A stretch of 64,000 nt of DNA. It comes from a virus. The stretch lies in the IMG/VR virus record IMGVR_UViG_3300019487_000019, positions 119,278 to 183,277 of that record; one strand, written 5' to 3'. A model generated the notes under the pieces. The model was not told the origin of the DNA. It saw nothing but the letters and a program-made list of their open reading frames with translations, and ran no database searches. Each line of letters opens with the position of its first letter. Position 1 is the stretch's first letter. This document shows, one piece after another, positions 36,742 through 44,246 of the stretch. The translations under genes were made by a program, and so were the position numbers.

Positions 36742-37854
36742 ATGGCAACTCGTTTAACACAAGCTCTATTCCGCGTCGACCCGACCGAAGGCTTCGTTCA
36801 GTACGTGCAAACGATTAAGCCGTACCACACAAAGATTCTTGAAGCGCTGGTTGAGTTTGTGTGGACAGAGGCCGTCAACGTTTCCGTTTGTGAGGCGTGG
36901 AGGTGGGATATGGTCTTCTCCCGCCCAATGCCGGAAGTTGTTTATGACTGCGGCTATGGCATCATTTGGGATGCTCCAACGGGATTTGCGCATACTGCCT
37001 TTACCATTAAGGGAGTCATTACAGGCGCAGGATCGTGGACAGTTGACGGTGATCGAACAGCTGCGTTTCAGCCGAATACATTGTTTGTTGTTGGACGAAA
37101 CGTTGGAGGGGGTAGTGGTTGGTATCGTGTGAGTGGCCTGGGGTCGACATATAATGCTGGCCCAAACACAACAACAATTCCGATTGATACAACCGTTCCT
37201 GTTCCACCGAATTTCTGGTTGACATCAATTATTGCAACGGCAACACCACATGGTATTGCATACGTATTCGATACAGACAAGGAATTGATTCTCGATAGTA
37301 ATTCAGTCAATAATTCATTTCTTGTTCAAGGAAATCAGCTTGAAAAATTCTTTGAGGGCGTCTTTATCAAAGTTGATAACTCGTATCTTAGTAAGAATAA
37401 TGGTTCCTACATCGTTCATGCGTCGTTTGCAGAGGGACTAAACACACGAGTATACGTCAAGCAAATGGTACCAGCGTCAAAGCCGCTCGCAAATCCATTT
37501 GATGGTCGTATGTATCTGCATATTGAAGGTTATGACGAACCAGCTTACTGCCGCTTATTGCAAGCTCCAGATTTGCATGCAGATACATTTATTCACGAAC
37601 ACATTCGTTTTGAGATTGTTACTTCGCCCCGAGATGAAATTACTGGGATGCAGGTTCTTGAAAACGAACCTCGAGGATATGGTGTTTCACCGTATGGAGA
37701 CAGTTATGGAACGGGCCAAAATGGTCATCCATACACAGCACCAACAACAGGCATCACACTACTTCCAACAGGCTTTGATGGTCAGGCTTTTAATATGGGA
37801 GGTTTTGACGAAACTGTTCAAACTGTCCGCCACTTCTACGGCCTTACGGTGTGA
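36742..37854 (+). CDS. Virion/baseplate structural protein
   Basis: A 370-residue protein starting MATRLTQALFRVDPTEG at the ATG at 36742, one base after the homing endonuclease stop. The N-terminal region (FVQYVQTIKPYHTKILE, then VYDCGYGIIWD) is reminiscent of large structural proteins in T4-type relatives, but I cannot assign a T4 number; gp8 would be expected here by order. Residues about 87-164 are a sixth copy of the module found five times in the preceding giant protein, which ties the two proteins together. The stop codon overlaps a late promoter box for the next gene. Confidence 0.7.
   Translation: MATRLTQALFRVDPTEGFVQYVQTIKPYHTKILEALVEFVWTEAVNVSVCEAWRWDMVFSRPMPEVVYDCGYGIIWDAPTGFAHTAFTIKGVITGAGSWTVDGDRTAAFQPNTLFVVGRNVGGGSGWYRVSGLGSTYNAGPNTTTIPIDTTVPVPPNFWLTSIIATATPHGIAYVFDTDKELILDSNSVNNSFLVQGNQLEKFFEGVFIKVDNSYLSKNNGSYIVHASFAEGLNTRVYVKQMVPASKPLANPFDGRMYLHIEGYDEPAYCRLLQAPDLHADTFIHEHIRFEIVTSPRDEITGMQVLENEPRGYGVSPYGDSYGTGQNGHPYTAPTTGITLLPTGFDGQAFNMGGFDETVQTVRHFYGLTV
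37000..37233 (+). repeat. Baseplate repeat module, copy 6 (separate gene)
   Basis: Sixth copy: SWTVDGDRTAAFQPNTLF, VVGRNVGGGSGWYRVSG, GPNTTTIPIDTTVP. Closest by eye to copies 2 and 3. Confidence 0.75.
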
Positions 37855-37860
37855 TAAATA
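37853..37860 (+). promoter_or_regulatory. T4-type late promoter box (GATAAATA)
   Basis: Plus-strand GATAAATA overlapping the preceding stop codon and 18 bases before the next ATG. Confidence 0.65.
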
Positions 37861-37877
37861 CACTGGGAGAACCAAAT

Positions 37878-38102
37878 ATGGACCTATACAAAACAACAGA
37901 TATCGTGCTCGCCGCCTTTTTGAAGATCCGTGGCTGTGAGATGACGGGGATTGAAAAACAGGGGCAAAAGGGTACATTCGTTTTTGCTAATGTTGACCCC
38001 GAGTTAGTTCATGAATATGACCTTGGTAAAGCTAGGGTAGAACCTGTCGCGCTCAACAATGCGATCAAACAGCTTACAACGAGCGTCAAGAGGATGGACT
38101 AA
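37878..38102 (+). CDS. Small conserved-type phage protein (DUF5659-like)
   Basis: A 74-residue protein beginning MDLYKTTDIVLAAFLKIRG and containing GTFVFANVDPELVHEY. The pattern (Y-x-T-x-D-x-x-L-A-A-x-L, then a G-x-x-x-F-x-F strand) resembles the small DUF5659 family found in phages and mobile elements; function is unknown. The ATG at 37878 follows a late box and GGGAGA. Position inside the late baseplate operon suggests a virion or assembly role. Confidence 0.65.
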   Translation: MDLYKTTDIVLAAFLKIRGCEMTGIEKQGQKGTFVFANVDPELVHEYDLGKARVEPVALNNAIKQLTTSVKRMD

Positions 38103-38104
38103 CC

Positions 38105-38112
38105 GATAAATA
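38105..38112 (+). promoter_or_regulatory. T4-type late promoter box (GATAAATA)
   Basis: Plus-strand GATAAATA two bases after the preceding stop, 23 bases before the next ATG. Confidence 0.65.
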
Positions 38113-38134
38113 TGCAAGCCAACAGGAGAATTTG

Positions 38135-39352
38135 ATGCGCGTGTTCCTACCAATTGAAGTCGATGGTCATTTGAAAGCCGTAGATGATCTCGGCAATGTT
38201 CTTGTCGACAAGCACAATGCTGTTCATCCACAAAACCTTGCTCGTGTCTTTGCTCGTTCGCTTGCAAACGAGCACAACTATTTTATCAATCGAGTGGCGT
38301 TTGGTAATGGTGGTACGATCGTTGATGCAGCGTTTACCGTCACGTATAAAACACCTAATGATGGACAACCACCGGATATTTCAACGTGGGATAGTCGAAT
38401 CTACAACGAAACGTATAGTGAAATTGTTGACGAAGGTCAAGTTATTCTAAACCCAGATCTCGGAACTGATCCGGGATCAGCGGATTTAAATACAGGAACA
38501 CGTCCGGGTGGCGGTGCAGTTCCGTCAAGCGATCCACCGTCGATACCACACGTTTCTGGACCCGGCGTTCGAAGTAACGAACTGGGCCTTACATCTGAAG
38601 TCATTATTACGTGCGTTCTGAACGAAGACGAACCACTAGCTCAATTCAGTTCAGACTCAAATCCACCAACGGAGAACACCGAAGAAGAATTTGTTTTTGA
38701 TGAAATTGGTCTTTACACTTCGGGTGGCGCCGCCATTGCAACAAGTGGTTATCAATACATCAATGTTGGCAATCGTGTATCGACGGACGATAGCGGCCTG
38801 GTACCTGGTACAGCATACAGCTTCAATATTGCTGTGGATGGCGGCTTGCCGGTCGTAATTAGTTTTACGACACCAGCCTCGGGTGGATCTGGCACCGGCG
38901 GCGAGATTCTGTATGGGGATTTGTGTGAGGCTATTAACACGGGTGATGTTTTGTGGCTCATGACGGGAGTTTCCCCACTACCAGGTGGAGCTGTAATGAC
39001 AATTACCGACTACACGGGTGGCACGTTTCCATCGATTGCAGGTGTGCAGACGTTTGGTTTCATTCGATTTGAAAGTGCAACAACAGGCACAACGTCATCG
39101 ATCAACTTGGCCGGTGCAAACACAACAGCATTCCTTCCATCGCTAAATCCACCGATTGGCGGTACGTTGGAAACAGCTGTTTCTGGTTCAGCAGCAGGTG
39201 TTCAGAACAATCCAATTGCACCAACATTGGAGCGTGAACGTTTGTTGGCTCACTTGATCTTCTCACCTGTCTTGAAGGCAGCAAATCGAGTTATTACGAT
39301 TACGTATACGCTGACCATCTCTGTCGCACGTACACCACCGATTACATCTTAA
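38135..39352 (+). CDS. Virion structural protein (baseplate or fibre-associated)
   Basis: A 405-residue beta-rich protein. The N-terminal 100 residues (NLARVFARSLANEHNYFINR, VAFGNGGT) look like the attachment domain of a baseplate or fibre protein; the middle is Gly/Ser/Pro-rich; residues ~220-280 hold the module with YSFNIAVDGGLPVVISFT and YGDLCEAINTGD, also seen in gp6 and the giant protein. The C-terminus (ERERLLAHLIFSPVLKAANR, ITITYTLTI) returns to an ordered fold like the N-terminus. The ATG at 38135 follows AGGAG. Last gene of the plus-strand baseplate operon. Confidence 0.7.
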   Translation: MRVFLPIEVDGHLKAVDDLGNVLVDKHNAVHPQNLARVFARSLANEHNYFINRVAFGNGGTIVDAAFTVTYKTPNDGQPPDISTWDSRIYNETYSEIVDEGQVILNPDLGTDPGSADLNTGTRPGGGAVPSSDPPSIPHVSGPGVRSNELGLTSEVIITCVLNEDEPLAQFSSDSNPPTENTEEEFVFDEIGLYTSGGAAIATSGYQYINVGNRVSTDDSGLVPGTAYSFNIAVDGGLPVVISFTTPASGGSGTGGEILYGDLCEAINTGDVLWLMTGVSPLPGGAVMTITDYTGGTFPSIAGVQTFGFIRFESATTGTTSSINLAGANTTAFLPSLNPPIGGTLETAVSGSAAGVQNNPIAPTLERERLLAHLIFSPVLKAANRVITITYTLTISVARTPPITS

Positions 39353-39424
39353 CTAAGGAAATTAAGCCATGACCAAGTCAGCGATGGGACCTGGGCCGCT
39401 GCCGGATCTCTGAGATTGCAGTTG
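39353..39424. other. Gap at the end of the baseplate operon: 14-codon ORF and hairpin
   Basis: A ribosome site (AAGGAA) and ATG at 39369 open a 14-codon reading frame (MTKSAMGPGPLPDL, then TGA), perhaps the remnant of a gene start. A perfect 6-bp hairpin (AGTTGC, loop TAA, GCAACT) at about 39419-39433 covers the stop codon of the convergent gene; it has no T run, so termination is only possible, not shown. Confidence 0.4.
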
Positions 39425-39787
39425 CTAAGCAACTAGCCGGGGGTAAGTATAATCAACTTTACCAACCGTATGCGCATCGACGAGCTCCTTTAGAGGATGT
39501 GTTCTTAGGATAAGATTATCGGTTTCTTCTGCAATGTGTTGATGAGCAAAGTCGTAGGAAAGTCCAGATTCAACATGAAATCGAAAGCATCTTTCCTTCC
39601 AGTCTTCGAGACACTGTTGCGTTTCTTCAGCTGTAAGAAAGACTTCGTCAAGAAAAATTGCACATTCGGTCGACGGAATATATCGACGGATTCCGTTCGG
39701 GAAGTGTGTGTTGTATGTCAGAAAATAGACATTACCAGTGGCTATTAGTCGATCTATCGACCACCAAGCGAGTTCATTCAGTTTCAT
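39425..39787 (-). CDS. Hypothetical protein
   Basis: A 120-residue soluble protein that I do not recognise. It begins MKLNELAWWSIDRL at the ATG at 39787, overlapping the preceding gene by 14 bases, and contains aromatic-rich and acidic helices (AEETQQCLEDWKERCFRFH). It is the last of three overlapping small genes (40408 down to 39425) likely transcribed together from the box at 40441. Confidence 0.6.
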   Translation of the reverse strand: MKLNELAWWSIDRLIATGNVYFLTYNTHFPNGIRRYIPSTECAIFLDEVFLTAEETQQCLEDWKERCFRFHVESGLSYDFAHQHIAEETDNLILRTHPLKELVDAHTVGKVDYTYPRLVA

Positions 39788-39974
39788 TGAGTTTGGTCTC
39801 AACAGCAGAAACCCACTTGGCCTTTTCTGGGTCGTGGCAATCAGGCTGATTCATTTCGATATCAGCCTGATATGCGACTTTGAGGAGGTGTTGGAAGTCA
39901 ACCCAGCGCTGTGGTGTCCAAACGTCTAGCGGTAGACTTCGCCCGAAGTCATAGACAACACTTACTGTACACAT
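39774..39974 (-). CDS. Hypothetical protein
   Basis: A 66-residue protein of unknown function (MCTVSVVYDFGRSLPLD start; one DCHDPEK segment). Its ATG shares a base with the upstream stop (TAATG) and its end overlaps the downstream gene by 14 bases, so it is translationally coupled on both sides, which argues that it is real despite its size. Confidence 0.6.
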   Translation of the reverse strand: MCTVSVVYDFGRSLPLDVWTPQRWVDFQHLLKVAYQADIEMNQPDCHDPEKAKWVSAVETKLNETE

Positions 39975-40408
39975 TACTTCTTAGGTGTTAGAGCAGCTAG
40001 TGCGGCTTGTTGTGCTTGTTGCGTTTCAGCATCCGCTGCAGCTTTTTTGCCTTCGTCAAATGTGATAGTACCTGTTGCTGGCATACCAACCTGACCTGAC
40101 TTAGGATCGAGCAGCTTGCCGCTTGGTGTTAGCACTTTAACATACTGGTGAAAATACGCAAGAGCGTTCATACCATTGCCGAGTGTTTTCTGAGCCATCA
40201 GATCCCAAAGCTCAAAGTTGCGAGCGTTGCGATCCCGTAGCAGCTGTCCAAGACGTGTACGATCGATTGCGTCAAGGTGGTTTGTTGGAAACATCAGTTT
40301 GTTGCCCTGAGCGTCGGTTCGAAGAACGGCACACTCATGGAGAACGCCATCAGAGTTTAGCTCAATCCACTCCATGTGTGGATGTGTCGGTGATTTAACT
40401 ACTTTCAT
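39974..40408 (-). CDS. Conserved-type phage protein of unknown function
   Basis: A 144-residue protein. The segment HECAVLRTDAQGNKLMFP, the ILDxIDR-like DAIDRTRLGQLLRDRNA, and TLGNGMNALAYFHQYVKV look like a family that recurs in large T4-type phages, to my recollection without assigned function. The C-terminal 30 residues are Ala/Gln-rich. A good ribosome site (AGGAG) precedes the ATG at 40408 and a late-type box TGTAAATA lies about 33 bases upstream, so it is probably a late protein. Confidence 0.7.
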   Translation of the reverse strand: MKVVKSPTHPHMEWIELNSDGVLHECAVLRTDAQGNKLMFPTNHLDAIDRTRLGQLLRDRNARNFELWDLMAQKTLGNGMNALAYFHQYVKVLTPSGKLLDPKSGQVGMPATGTITFDEGKKAAADAETQQAQQAALAALTPKK

Positions 40409-40440
40409 GGTAATCTCCTTTGTTAGTTTACCCTTACGGA

Positions 40441-40448
40441 TATTTACA
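40441..40448 (-). promoter_or_regulatory. Late-type promoter box (TGTAAATA)
   Basis: Minus-strand TGTAAATA about 33 bases before the gene starting at 40408; one mismatch variant of the late box that recurs at 40793 and 60871. Confidence 0.45.
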
Positions 40449-40483
40449 GCAGAAATTACAGGTCATCCCAATCGAAAACAGGG

Positions 40484-40768
40484 TTAGTTTATAAAGACGT
40501 CGGGGGAACCGGCCGTGAAAGCACCATCATGACAGCTAGGAGGACAACAGTGAACGCTGTGAAGGTCGCCTACGCGTGCAAGAGGGAGATTATTGGCAAA
40601 GACATTCGGGGAAGCCGTGACAACAACGGCGGGCGGAAAGCACCCATGCCCGGTTGTTAAGTCGGTAAGACGAGCGTGTGGAATACTATTTGCAAAAACG
40701 TTTGGGCTTCCCGTGGCTTGTGTATCGCCGTCGCTATAAGGGTCGCCAATTCGGGTTGCTGCTGGCAC
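40484..40768 (-). CDS. PAAR-repeat spike tip protein
   Basis: A 94-residue PAAR protein that would form the sharp, metal-stabilised tip on the gp5-like spike. PAAR features: start MPAATRIGDPYSDG, repeated P-N-V-F-A-N and L-A-R-V-G-D segments (SPNVFANSIPHARLTDLTTG, SPNVFANNLPLARVGDLHS), and His/Cys metal ligands in the HCCPPSCHDG region. The tail extension typical of toxin-loaded PAAR proteins is absent. T4 gp5.4 has the same role. A late-type box lies about 25 bases upstream. Confidence 0.93.
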   Translation of the reverse strand: MPAATRIGDPYSDGDTQATGSPNVFANSIPHARLTDLTTGHGCFPPAVVVTASPNVFANNLPLARVGDLHSVHCCPPSCHDGAFTAGSPDVFIN

Positions 40769-40792
40769 GATAAATCTCCTGTTTTGAATAAG

Positions 40793-40800
40793 TATTTACA
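40793..40800 (-). promoter_or_regulatory. Late-type promoter box (TGTAAATA)
   Basis: Minus-strand TGTAAATA about 25 bases upstream of the PAAR gene, in the divergent gap with the membrane protein. Confidence 0.5.
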
Positions 40801-40812
40801 GGAGCGTTCGAT

Positions 40813-41289
40813 ATGTTCGAGAGCATTTTACACGGTATTATAGCGTTTTTCGCTGCCATCCCATTTTCCAAAGCGACCTGGCTCGTACTTGGTATTCTTG
40901 GCTTCTTTGTGTGGCTATTTCGCAAGGCTCAAAGAGACCCCGCAAGCCCAATCGATTGGGAAGATCTGATTGTCGACGACATAACAGGGAAGACATCTCC
41001 CTACAAAGTCGGCTATCTTTTAGGACTGATCGTCGGCACCTGGGTAGTAATCACTTACGCTGACAGTGGCAAGCTGGACTTTGATATTTTTGGTGTGTAC
41101 CTTTCGTACCTGCTTGGTGGTGCTGGCTGGACTGCCTTTATGAAAATGAAAGCAGCCAACGGCAACAACGGTAATGGAGGTGGTTATCGTCCTGGTGGTT
41201 ACGGCGGCGGTTATCGACGACCACCACCAAAACTAGACGATGATGACGAAGAATTAGATGACGCATTGCCGCCACACGAGAAAAAATAA
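40813..41289 (+). CDS. Membrane protein, possible holin-like
   Basis: The 158-residue protein has three or four hydrophobic segments: about residues 4-17, 22-38 (TWLVLGILGFFVWLF), 66-83 (VGYLLGLIVGTWVVITYA) and 92-108 (YLSYLLGGAGWTAFM). It is followed by a Gly/Tyr/Arg-rich linker and an acidic tail (DDDDEELDD). Size and topology would suit a holin or other inner-membrane phage protein, but no family is recognised and there is no endolysin beside it. GGAG lies 8 bases before the ATG. Its stop shares a base with the start of a tiny downstream ORF. Confidence 0.7.
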   Translation: MFESILHGIIAFFAAIPFSKATWLVLGILGFFVWLFRKAQRDPASPIDWEDLIVDDITGKTSPYKVGYLLGLIVGTWVVITYADSGKLDFDIFGVYLSYLLGGAGWTAFMKMKAANGNNGNGGGYRPGGYGGGYRRPPPKLDDDDEELDDALPPHEKK

Positions 41290-41420
41290 TGGCGGGGTGT
41301 CTTACTTGCGGGCGTCGGTCCAAAGCAACTCAACGTCGATCATTACCAATGAGACGAGCCTCTACGCCCATTGGTAATCGTTTGTCGCGGCGCGGAACTC
41401 TTCTGAAACGAAAACGTTAG
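41289..41420 (+). CDS. Tiny basic protein with an N-terminal Cys pair
   Basis: A 43-residue ORF starting MAGCLTCGRRSKATQRR directly at the stop of the membrane protein (TAATG), so it can be translated by coupling. It is strongly basic (about one third Arg/Lys) with one C-x-x-C. Short Cys/Arg proteins next to membrane genes occur in other phages, but I cannot name a family. It overlaps the end of the convergent gene at 41362 by 59 bases. Supported only by start placement and composition. Confidence 0.4.
   Translation: MAGCLTCGRRSKATQRRSLPMRRASTPIGNRLSRRGTLLKRKR
41342..41378. repeat. 10-bp inverted repeat at a convergent gene junction
   Basis: ATTACCAATG (41342-41351) and its perfect complement CATTGGTAAT (41369-41378) flank a 17-base loop that contains the stop codon of the minus-strand gene. 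No T run follows on either strand. It may be an RNA hairpin protecting both 3' ends, or a binding site. Confidence 0.6.
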
Positions 41421-41838
41421 GGAGTAAAGCACGCACGTCTCGATCGCGGATGCTGACGAATGTAGCATAATGTACGGGATTACCTGTGCTCTTTTCGATA
41501 AAATGCCCCGCTCTGTACGGATTATAACTGATCGGAATTCCAAAGTCGTGAACCGCGTCCCATGACTTTGCAATATTACTGGCAGTATATCCCGCTAACA
41601 AAGTTTTTTCGTCGACGAGGCGCGTCACGTATCCTCGAACGTCGAGAACCTCACCAACGATTCCGGCATGAACGTTTTTTCGTTTGTGGGCTAGAATACG
41701 TTGGCGACCAGCTTCACTGACGCGAAAGTCAGGAGCGGCGATGAGTATGGATGTGGCGTAGCCAACAACCAATCCTTTGTTCCGGAGCGAATACGTCCAG
41801 CCTTTTCGGTTAAGATTACGGTAGATAAACGGTCTCAT
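41362..41838 (-). CDS. Hypothetical protein
   Basis: A 158-residue basic protein beginning MRPFIYRNLNRKGWTYSLRN at the ATG at 41838, which overlaps the upstream stop (ATGA). The N-terminal block (YSLRNKGLVVGYATSILIAA, GRQRILAHKRKNVHAGIVGE) looks like a recurrent phage family of unknown function; the remainder contains ISYNPYRAGHFIEKSTGNPV. No catalytic pattern is clear. It belongs to a chain of overlapping small genes downstream of RNase H. Confidence 0.65.
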   Translation of the reverse strand: MRPFIYRNLNRKGWTYSLRNKGLVVGYATSILIAAPDFRVSEAGRQRILAHKRKNVHAGIVGEVLDVRGYVTRLVDEKTLLAGYTASNIAKSWDAVHDFGIPISYNPYRAGHFIEKSTGNPVHYATFVSIRDRDVRALLPNVFVSEEFRAATNDYQWA

Positions 41839-42023
41839 TGATTGGGCTCGTGAACAGCATCGACCCATCCACGGCCAGTATACATGAACATCTGTCCGAG
41901 GCCGGTGTGGAAGAACGTTGAGCCAATTGGTATGTCTAGCCACACACGAACACCATTCGATAGGTCGCGAAATTGTTTTGGGACTTCTTCACCCGTAATG
42001 TGATGTGCACTAAAGTTGAACAT
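41835..42023 (-). CDS. Hypothetical small protein
   Basis: A 62-residue protein (start MFNFSAHHITGEEVPKQF, with GSTFFHTGLGQMFMYTGRGW) of unknown function. The ATG at 42023 lies inside the end of the preceding 50-residue gene (14-base overlap) and its stop overlaps the next start by 4 bases, so it is held in a coupled chain. The frame is open further upstream, but that would overlap the 50-residue gene entirely. Confidence 0.55.
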   Translation of the reverse strand: MFNFSAHHITGEEVPKQFRDLSNGVRVWLDIPIGSTFFHTGLGQMFMYTGRGWVDAVHEPNQ

Positions 42024-42162
42024 TGGGAATGTACGGACAATAGAAATAGCCAGTGTCGTGGGCTCCGCCAAGCATGAAGACAAGAACACCGTTTTCCAAC
42101 CACACAAAGTCTCCGGTGCCTTTGTAGCCAACGAGAATATTCTCTTCTTTGTTTGTTGTCAT
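42010..42162 (-). CDS. Hypothetical 50-residue protein
   Basis: A short ORF starting MTTNKEENILVGYKGTGDF. Its ATG overlaps the RNase H stop (ATGA) and it overlaps the next gene by 14 bases. Such chains are the rule in this region, and the composition is protein-like (a small beta-rich domain with GYFYCPYIPN). Function unknown. Confidence 0.5.
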   Translation of the reverse strand: MTTNKEENILVGYKGTGDFVWLENGVLVFMLGGAHDTGYFYCPYIPNVQL

Positions 42163-43070
42163 TTGCTTAGTAGGGGAACAAATTGATCAATTTGCTTTGC
42201 AATATTGTCCAACTTGTATTTACCCAAGAACTTCAACAGATGGAAATGTGAATACTTTCGCTCCAATGCCTCTGCTTCCACAACAGTCTTTTCGATTTTG
42301 ACGCGAATTGGGTCGGGTTGCTGGGCCAAGTCCATAAGGAGAATGTTCTCTTCGTACAGATCTTCAACCATGAATTCAGTCTTGGTTTTGGGGTCAGTCC
42401 ACAATTCCTTCATCATTTGAACCCGTTCAAATGGATCTGTGTAGGCTTTCTCGATTCGTTTTGCACCAACACGTGGAAGTGCAGATTGAATGTTGTCAGT
42501 CTGATGATCGCCACGAACACAATTAAAGAATACGAAGTAATCAGCATCGTTGTTGTATTCTGCCAACGTAAGCGGCTTGTCTGTTGCGGGGGAAATGATT
42601 GTTAGCTGTGGGTGGCGCAAAAGCTGCAAGAAATCCTGGTCGCTACTGATCAGTACGATTTGATCTTGTGGATGCAGTTGTACAAAACCAGCGATCACGT
42701 CGTCTGCTTCGAGTAAATCTGCTGCAAGCGTAATGATTGTTGAGTAGTTTGTAATCAATGTCTCAAAGTCTTTAAGATGTCCACAGAAGCGTTCGTACTT
42801 TGCTTGTTGACCCGGCGACATATCTTTGCGGCGATTGCCTTTGTATGGTCGCTTTGAGATGCAGAGATCGCTAGCTGTATAACTCTTACGCCAGCTTGAC
42901 CGATCAAACGCCATAACGACTCGATCAGGCTTATGCTGTCGAAAGTATTTGTTCAGCGTCATCAGTGCAGAGTGCATTGCGAGGCCTGCGATCGTATCAT
43001 CACTCTCGTCCTTGTGAGCAAAGAACGTGCGGTACAGCATATTGGAGATATCAAAAACTAGATATTTCAT
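42159..43070 (-). CDS. rnh: RNase H / 5'-3' exonuclease (T4 Rnh-like, FEN1 family)
   Basis: A 303-residue flap-type nuclease that removes RNA primers from lagging strands. Metal-binding acidic motifs of the family appear in order: LVFDISNMLYRTFFA (Asp7), VVMAFDRSSWRKSY, LLEADDVIAGFV and LISSDQDFLQLL, followed by the helical region (HPQLTIISPATDKPLT) and the helix-hairpin-helix area (DNIQSALPRVGAKR). Length equals T4 Rnh (305). It overlaps the upstream gene by 4 bases and lies in the same block as the clamp and DNA polymerase. Confidence 0.94.
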   Translation of the reverse strand: MKYLVFDISNMLYRTFFAHKDESDDTIAGLAMHSALMTLNKYFRQHKPDRVVMAFDRSSWRKSYTASDLCISKRPYKGNRRKDMSPGQQAKYERFCGHLKDFETLITNYSTIITLAADLLEADDVIAGFVQLHPQDQIVLISSDQDFLQLLRHPQLTIISPATDKPLTLAEYNNDADYFVFFNCVRGDHQTDNIQSALPRVGAKRIEKAYTDPFERVQMMKELWTDPKTKTEFMVEDLYEENILLMDLAQQPDPIRVKIEKTVVEAEALERKYSHFHLLKFLGKYKLDNIAKQIDQFVPLLSK

Positions 43071-43519
43071 TCGAAATCCGCAATCTTGCCCTTTTGAGAT
43101 GCGTGTTCAACGACATTCTCCTCGAGTTTTTCCAGAAGGTCTTCGTATAGAAATGCGACATACTTCCGAACGATGTCTTCGTCGTTGGCACCTTTCAGTC
43201 CATTGTCCTTCAAGTATTGGATGAAGGCCTCATTCCAGTCTAGGCCGATTGCGATTCCTTTGACTTCATCAAATCCTTCGCTCGTAATCTTAATCCAGGG
43301 ATCGGTTGCATCGTACTTGGCTTGTTCTTCGATTTCTTTCTTTTCAAATCCTTCAACCTTTGTACGGAGTTGTGCGTTGTCGTGTCGAAGGATTGCATTT
43401 GCCTCTTCCATTCTAATTAGACGATTGGCAAGCTCATCAAAACGAGTATTGAGACGCTCTTCAAGAGTAGGTCCTTCCGGTGGTCGTTGTGTTGCTTGTA
43501 AAAAACTAAACATTCCCAT
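43067..43519 (-). CDS. Conserved-type phage protein of unknown function
   Basis: A 150-residue acidic protein with an N-terminal coiled coil (about residues 20-65, ERLNTRFDELANRLIRMEEA) and a compact C-terminal part with DPWIKITSEGFDEVKGIAIG and LDWNEAFIQYLKDNGLKG. This C-terminal pattern seems to recur next to replication genes in T4-type phages; I know no function. It is placed between clamp and RNase H and overlaps RNase H by 4 bases, so a replication accessory role is plausible but not shown. Confidence 0.7.
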   Translation of the reverse strand: MGMFSFLQATQRPPEGPTLEERLNTRFDELANRLIRMEEANAILRHDNAQLRTKVEGFEKKEIEEQAKYDATDPWIKITSEGFDEVKGIAIGLDWNEAFIQYLKDNGLKGANDEDIVRKYVAFLYEDLLEKLEENVVEHASQKGKIADFE

Positions 43520-43521
43520 TG

Positions 43522-44232
43522 TTATGTCCTCGGTGGTATGTACAAATCCAGCTTGTTTACAACGACTTTAATCATGCCTTTTGATGTTAAGAAGAAGTCG
43601 CCGTCAGGGCACTGTTTGAATAGTGTCAACAGGTGTTTGACAGGATATCTATGGGCAAACTTCGACGGCATTCCAGTCGCACCCTCGAGTGTGTAGGAAC
43701 TGGCGAATGTGTGGACGAATGTATCTTTGTTAATGTCTTCCATTTTAAACGACACCCCATCAACTGGGTCACCCACAAACTCGATCTCATCCGCTTTCAT
43801 TGCGGAAGCACCCTTGGACATTAGGAGAACAGCTTCGGGTGTCAGTGTGATACGATATTTCACAGTGTCATTCAGTGTTTTAGGAGCTGCAATCGTAGCA
43901 GGATTTGCACAACGATAATCAATCTTTACACCCTTACCTTTCATCGTTAATGCTCGTGCAAATTCTTTTGCGTCGTCCAGAGTCGCTTCAATTTCAACAT
44001 TGTCGCAACTCTTTGCGATCTGGTAGCGCGACATGAAAATGTCGATTCGATTGAGACCAATCGAGCGAAAGGGAAGAACTGGAACGTCGTGGTCTTGGAA
44101 GATTACAACGAGGCGATCATCGTCAACTGCTCGAATTTTGTCCGGTTCGATGATGACGCTATCGATATGAACGAGAAGGGCCGTCTCAACAACGTTTTGA
44201 ATATATGCGAGGGTAAATGGGTCGAGTTTCAT
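43522..44232 (-). CDS. gp45: Sliding clamp gp45
   Basis: The 236-residue protein resembles the T4 trimeric sliding clamp that tethers the polymerase and also activates late transcription by contacting gp55. Recognisable parts are the N-terminal VVETALLVHIDSVIIEPDKI, the central KIDYRCANPATIAAPKTLND and the C-terminal YPVKHLLTLFKQCPDGDFFL. Length fits T4 gp45 (228). AAGGAT precedes the ATG at 44232. The loader genes gp44 and gp62 are not in the window. Confidence 0.93.
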   Translation of the reverse strand: MKLDPFTLAYIQNVVETALLVHIDSVIIEPDKIRAVDDDRLVVIFQDHDVPVLPFRSIGLNRIDIFMSRYQIAKSCDNVEIEATLDDAKEFARALTMKGKGVKIDYRCANPATIAAPKTLNDTVKYRITLTPEAVLLMSKGASAMKADEIEFVGDPVDGVSFKMEDINKDTFVHTFASSYTLEGATGMPSKFAHRYPVKHLLTLFKQCPDGDFFLTSKGMIKVVVNKLDLYIPPRT

Positions 44233-44246
44233 TTGTTATCCTTGTT

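Noticed and set aside
40784-40800. Plus-strand late promoter for the membrane protein (GAATAAGTA)
   Set aside because: Differs from the box at a central position; the sequence is better explained as the minus-strand TGTAAATA box for the PAAR gene.
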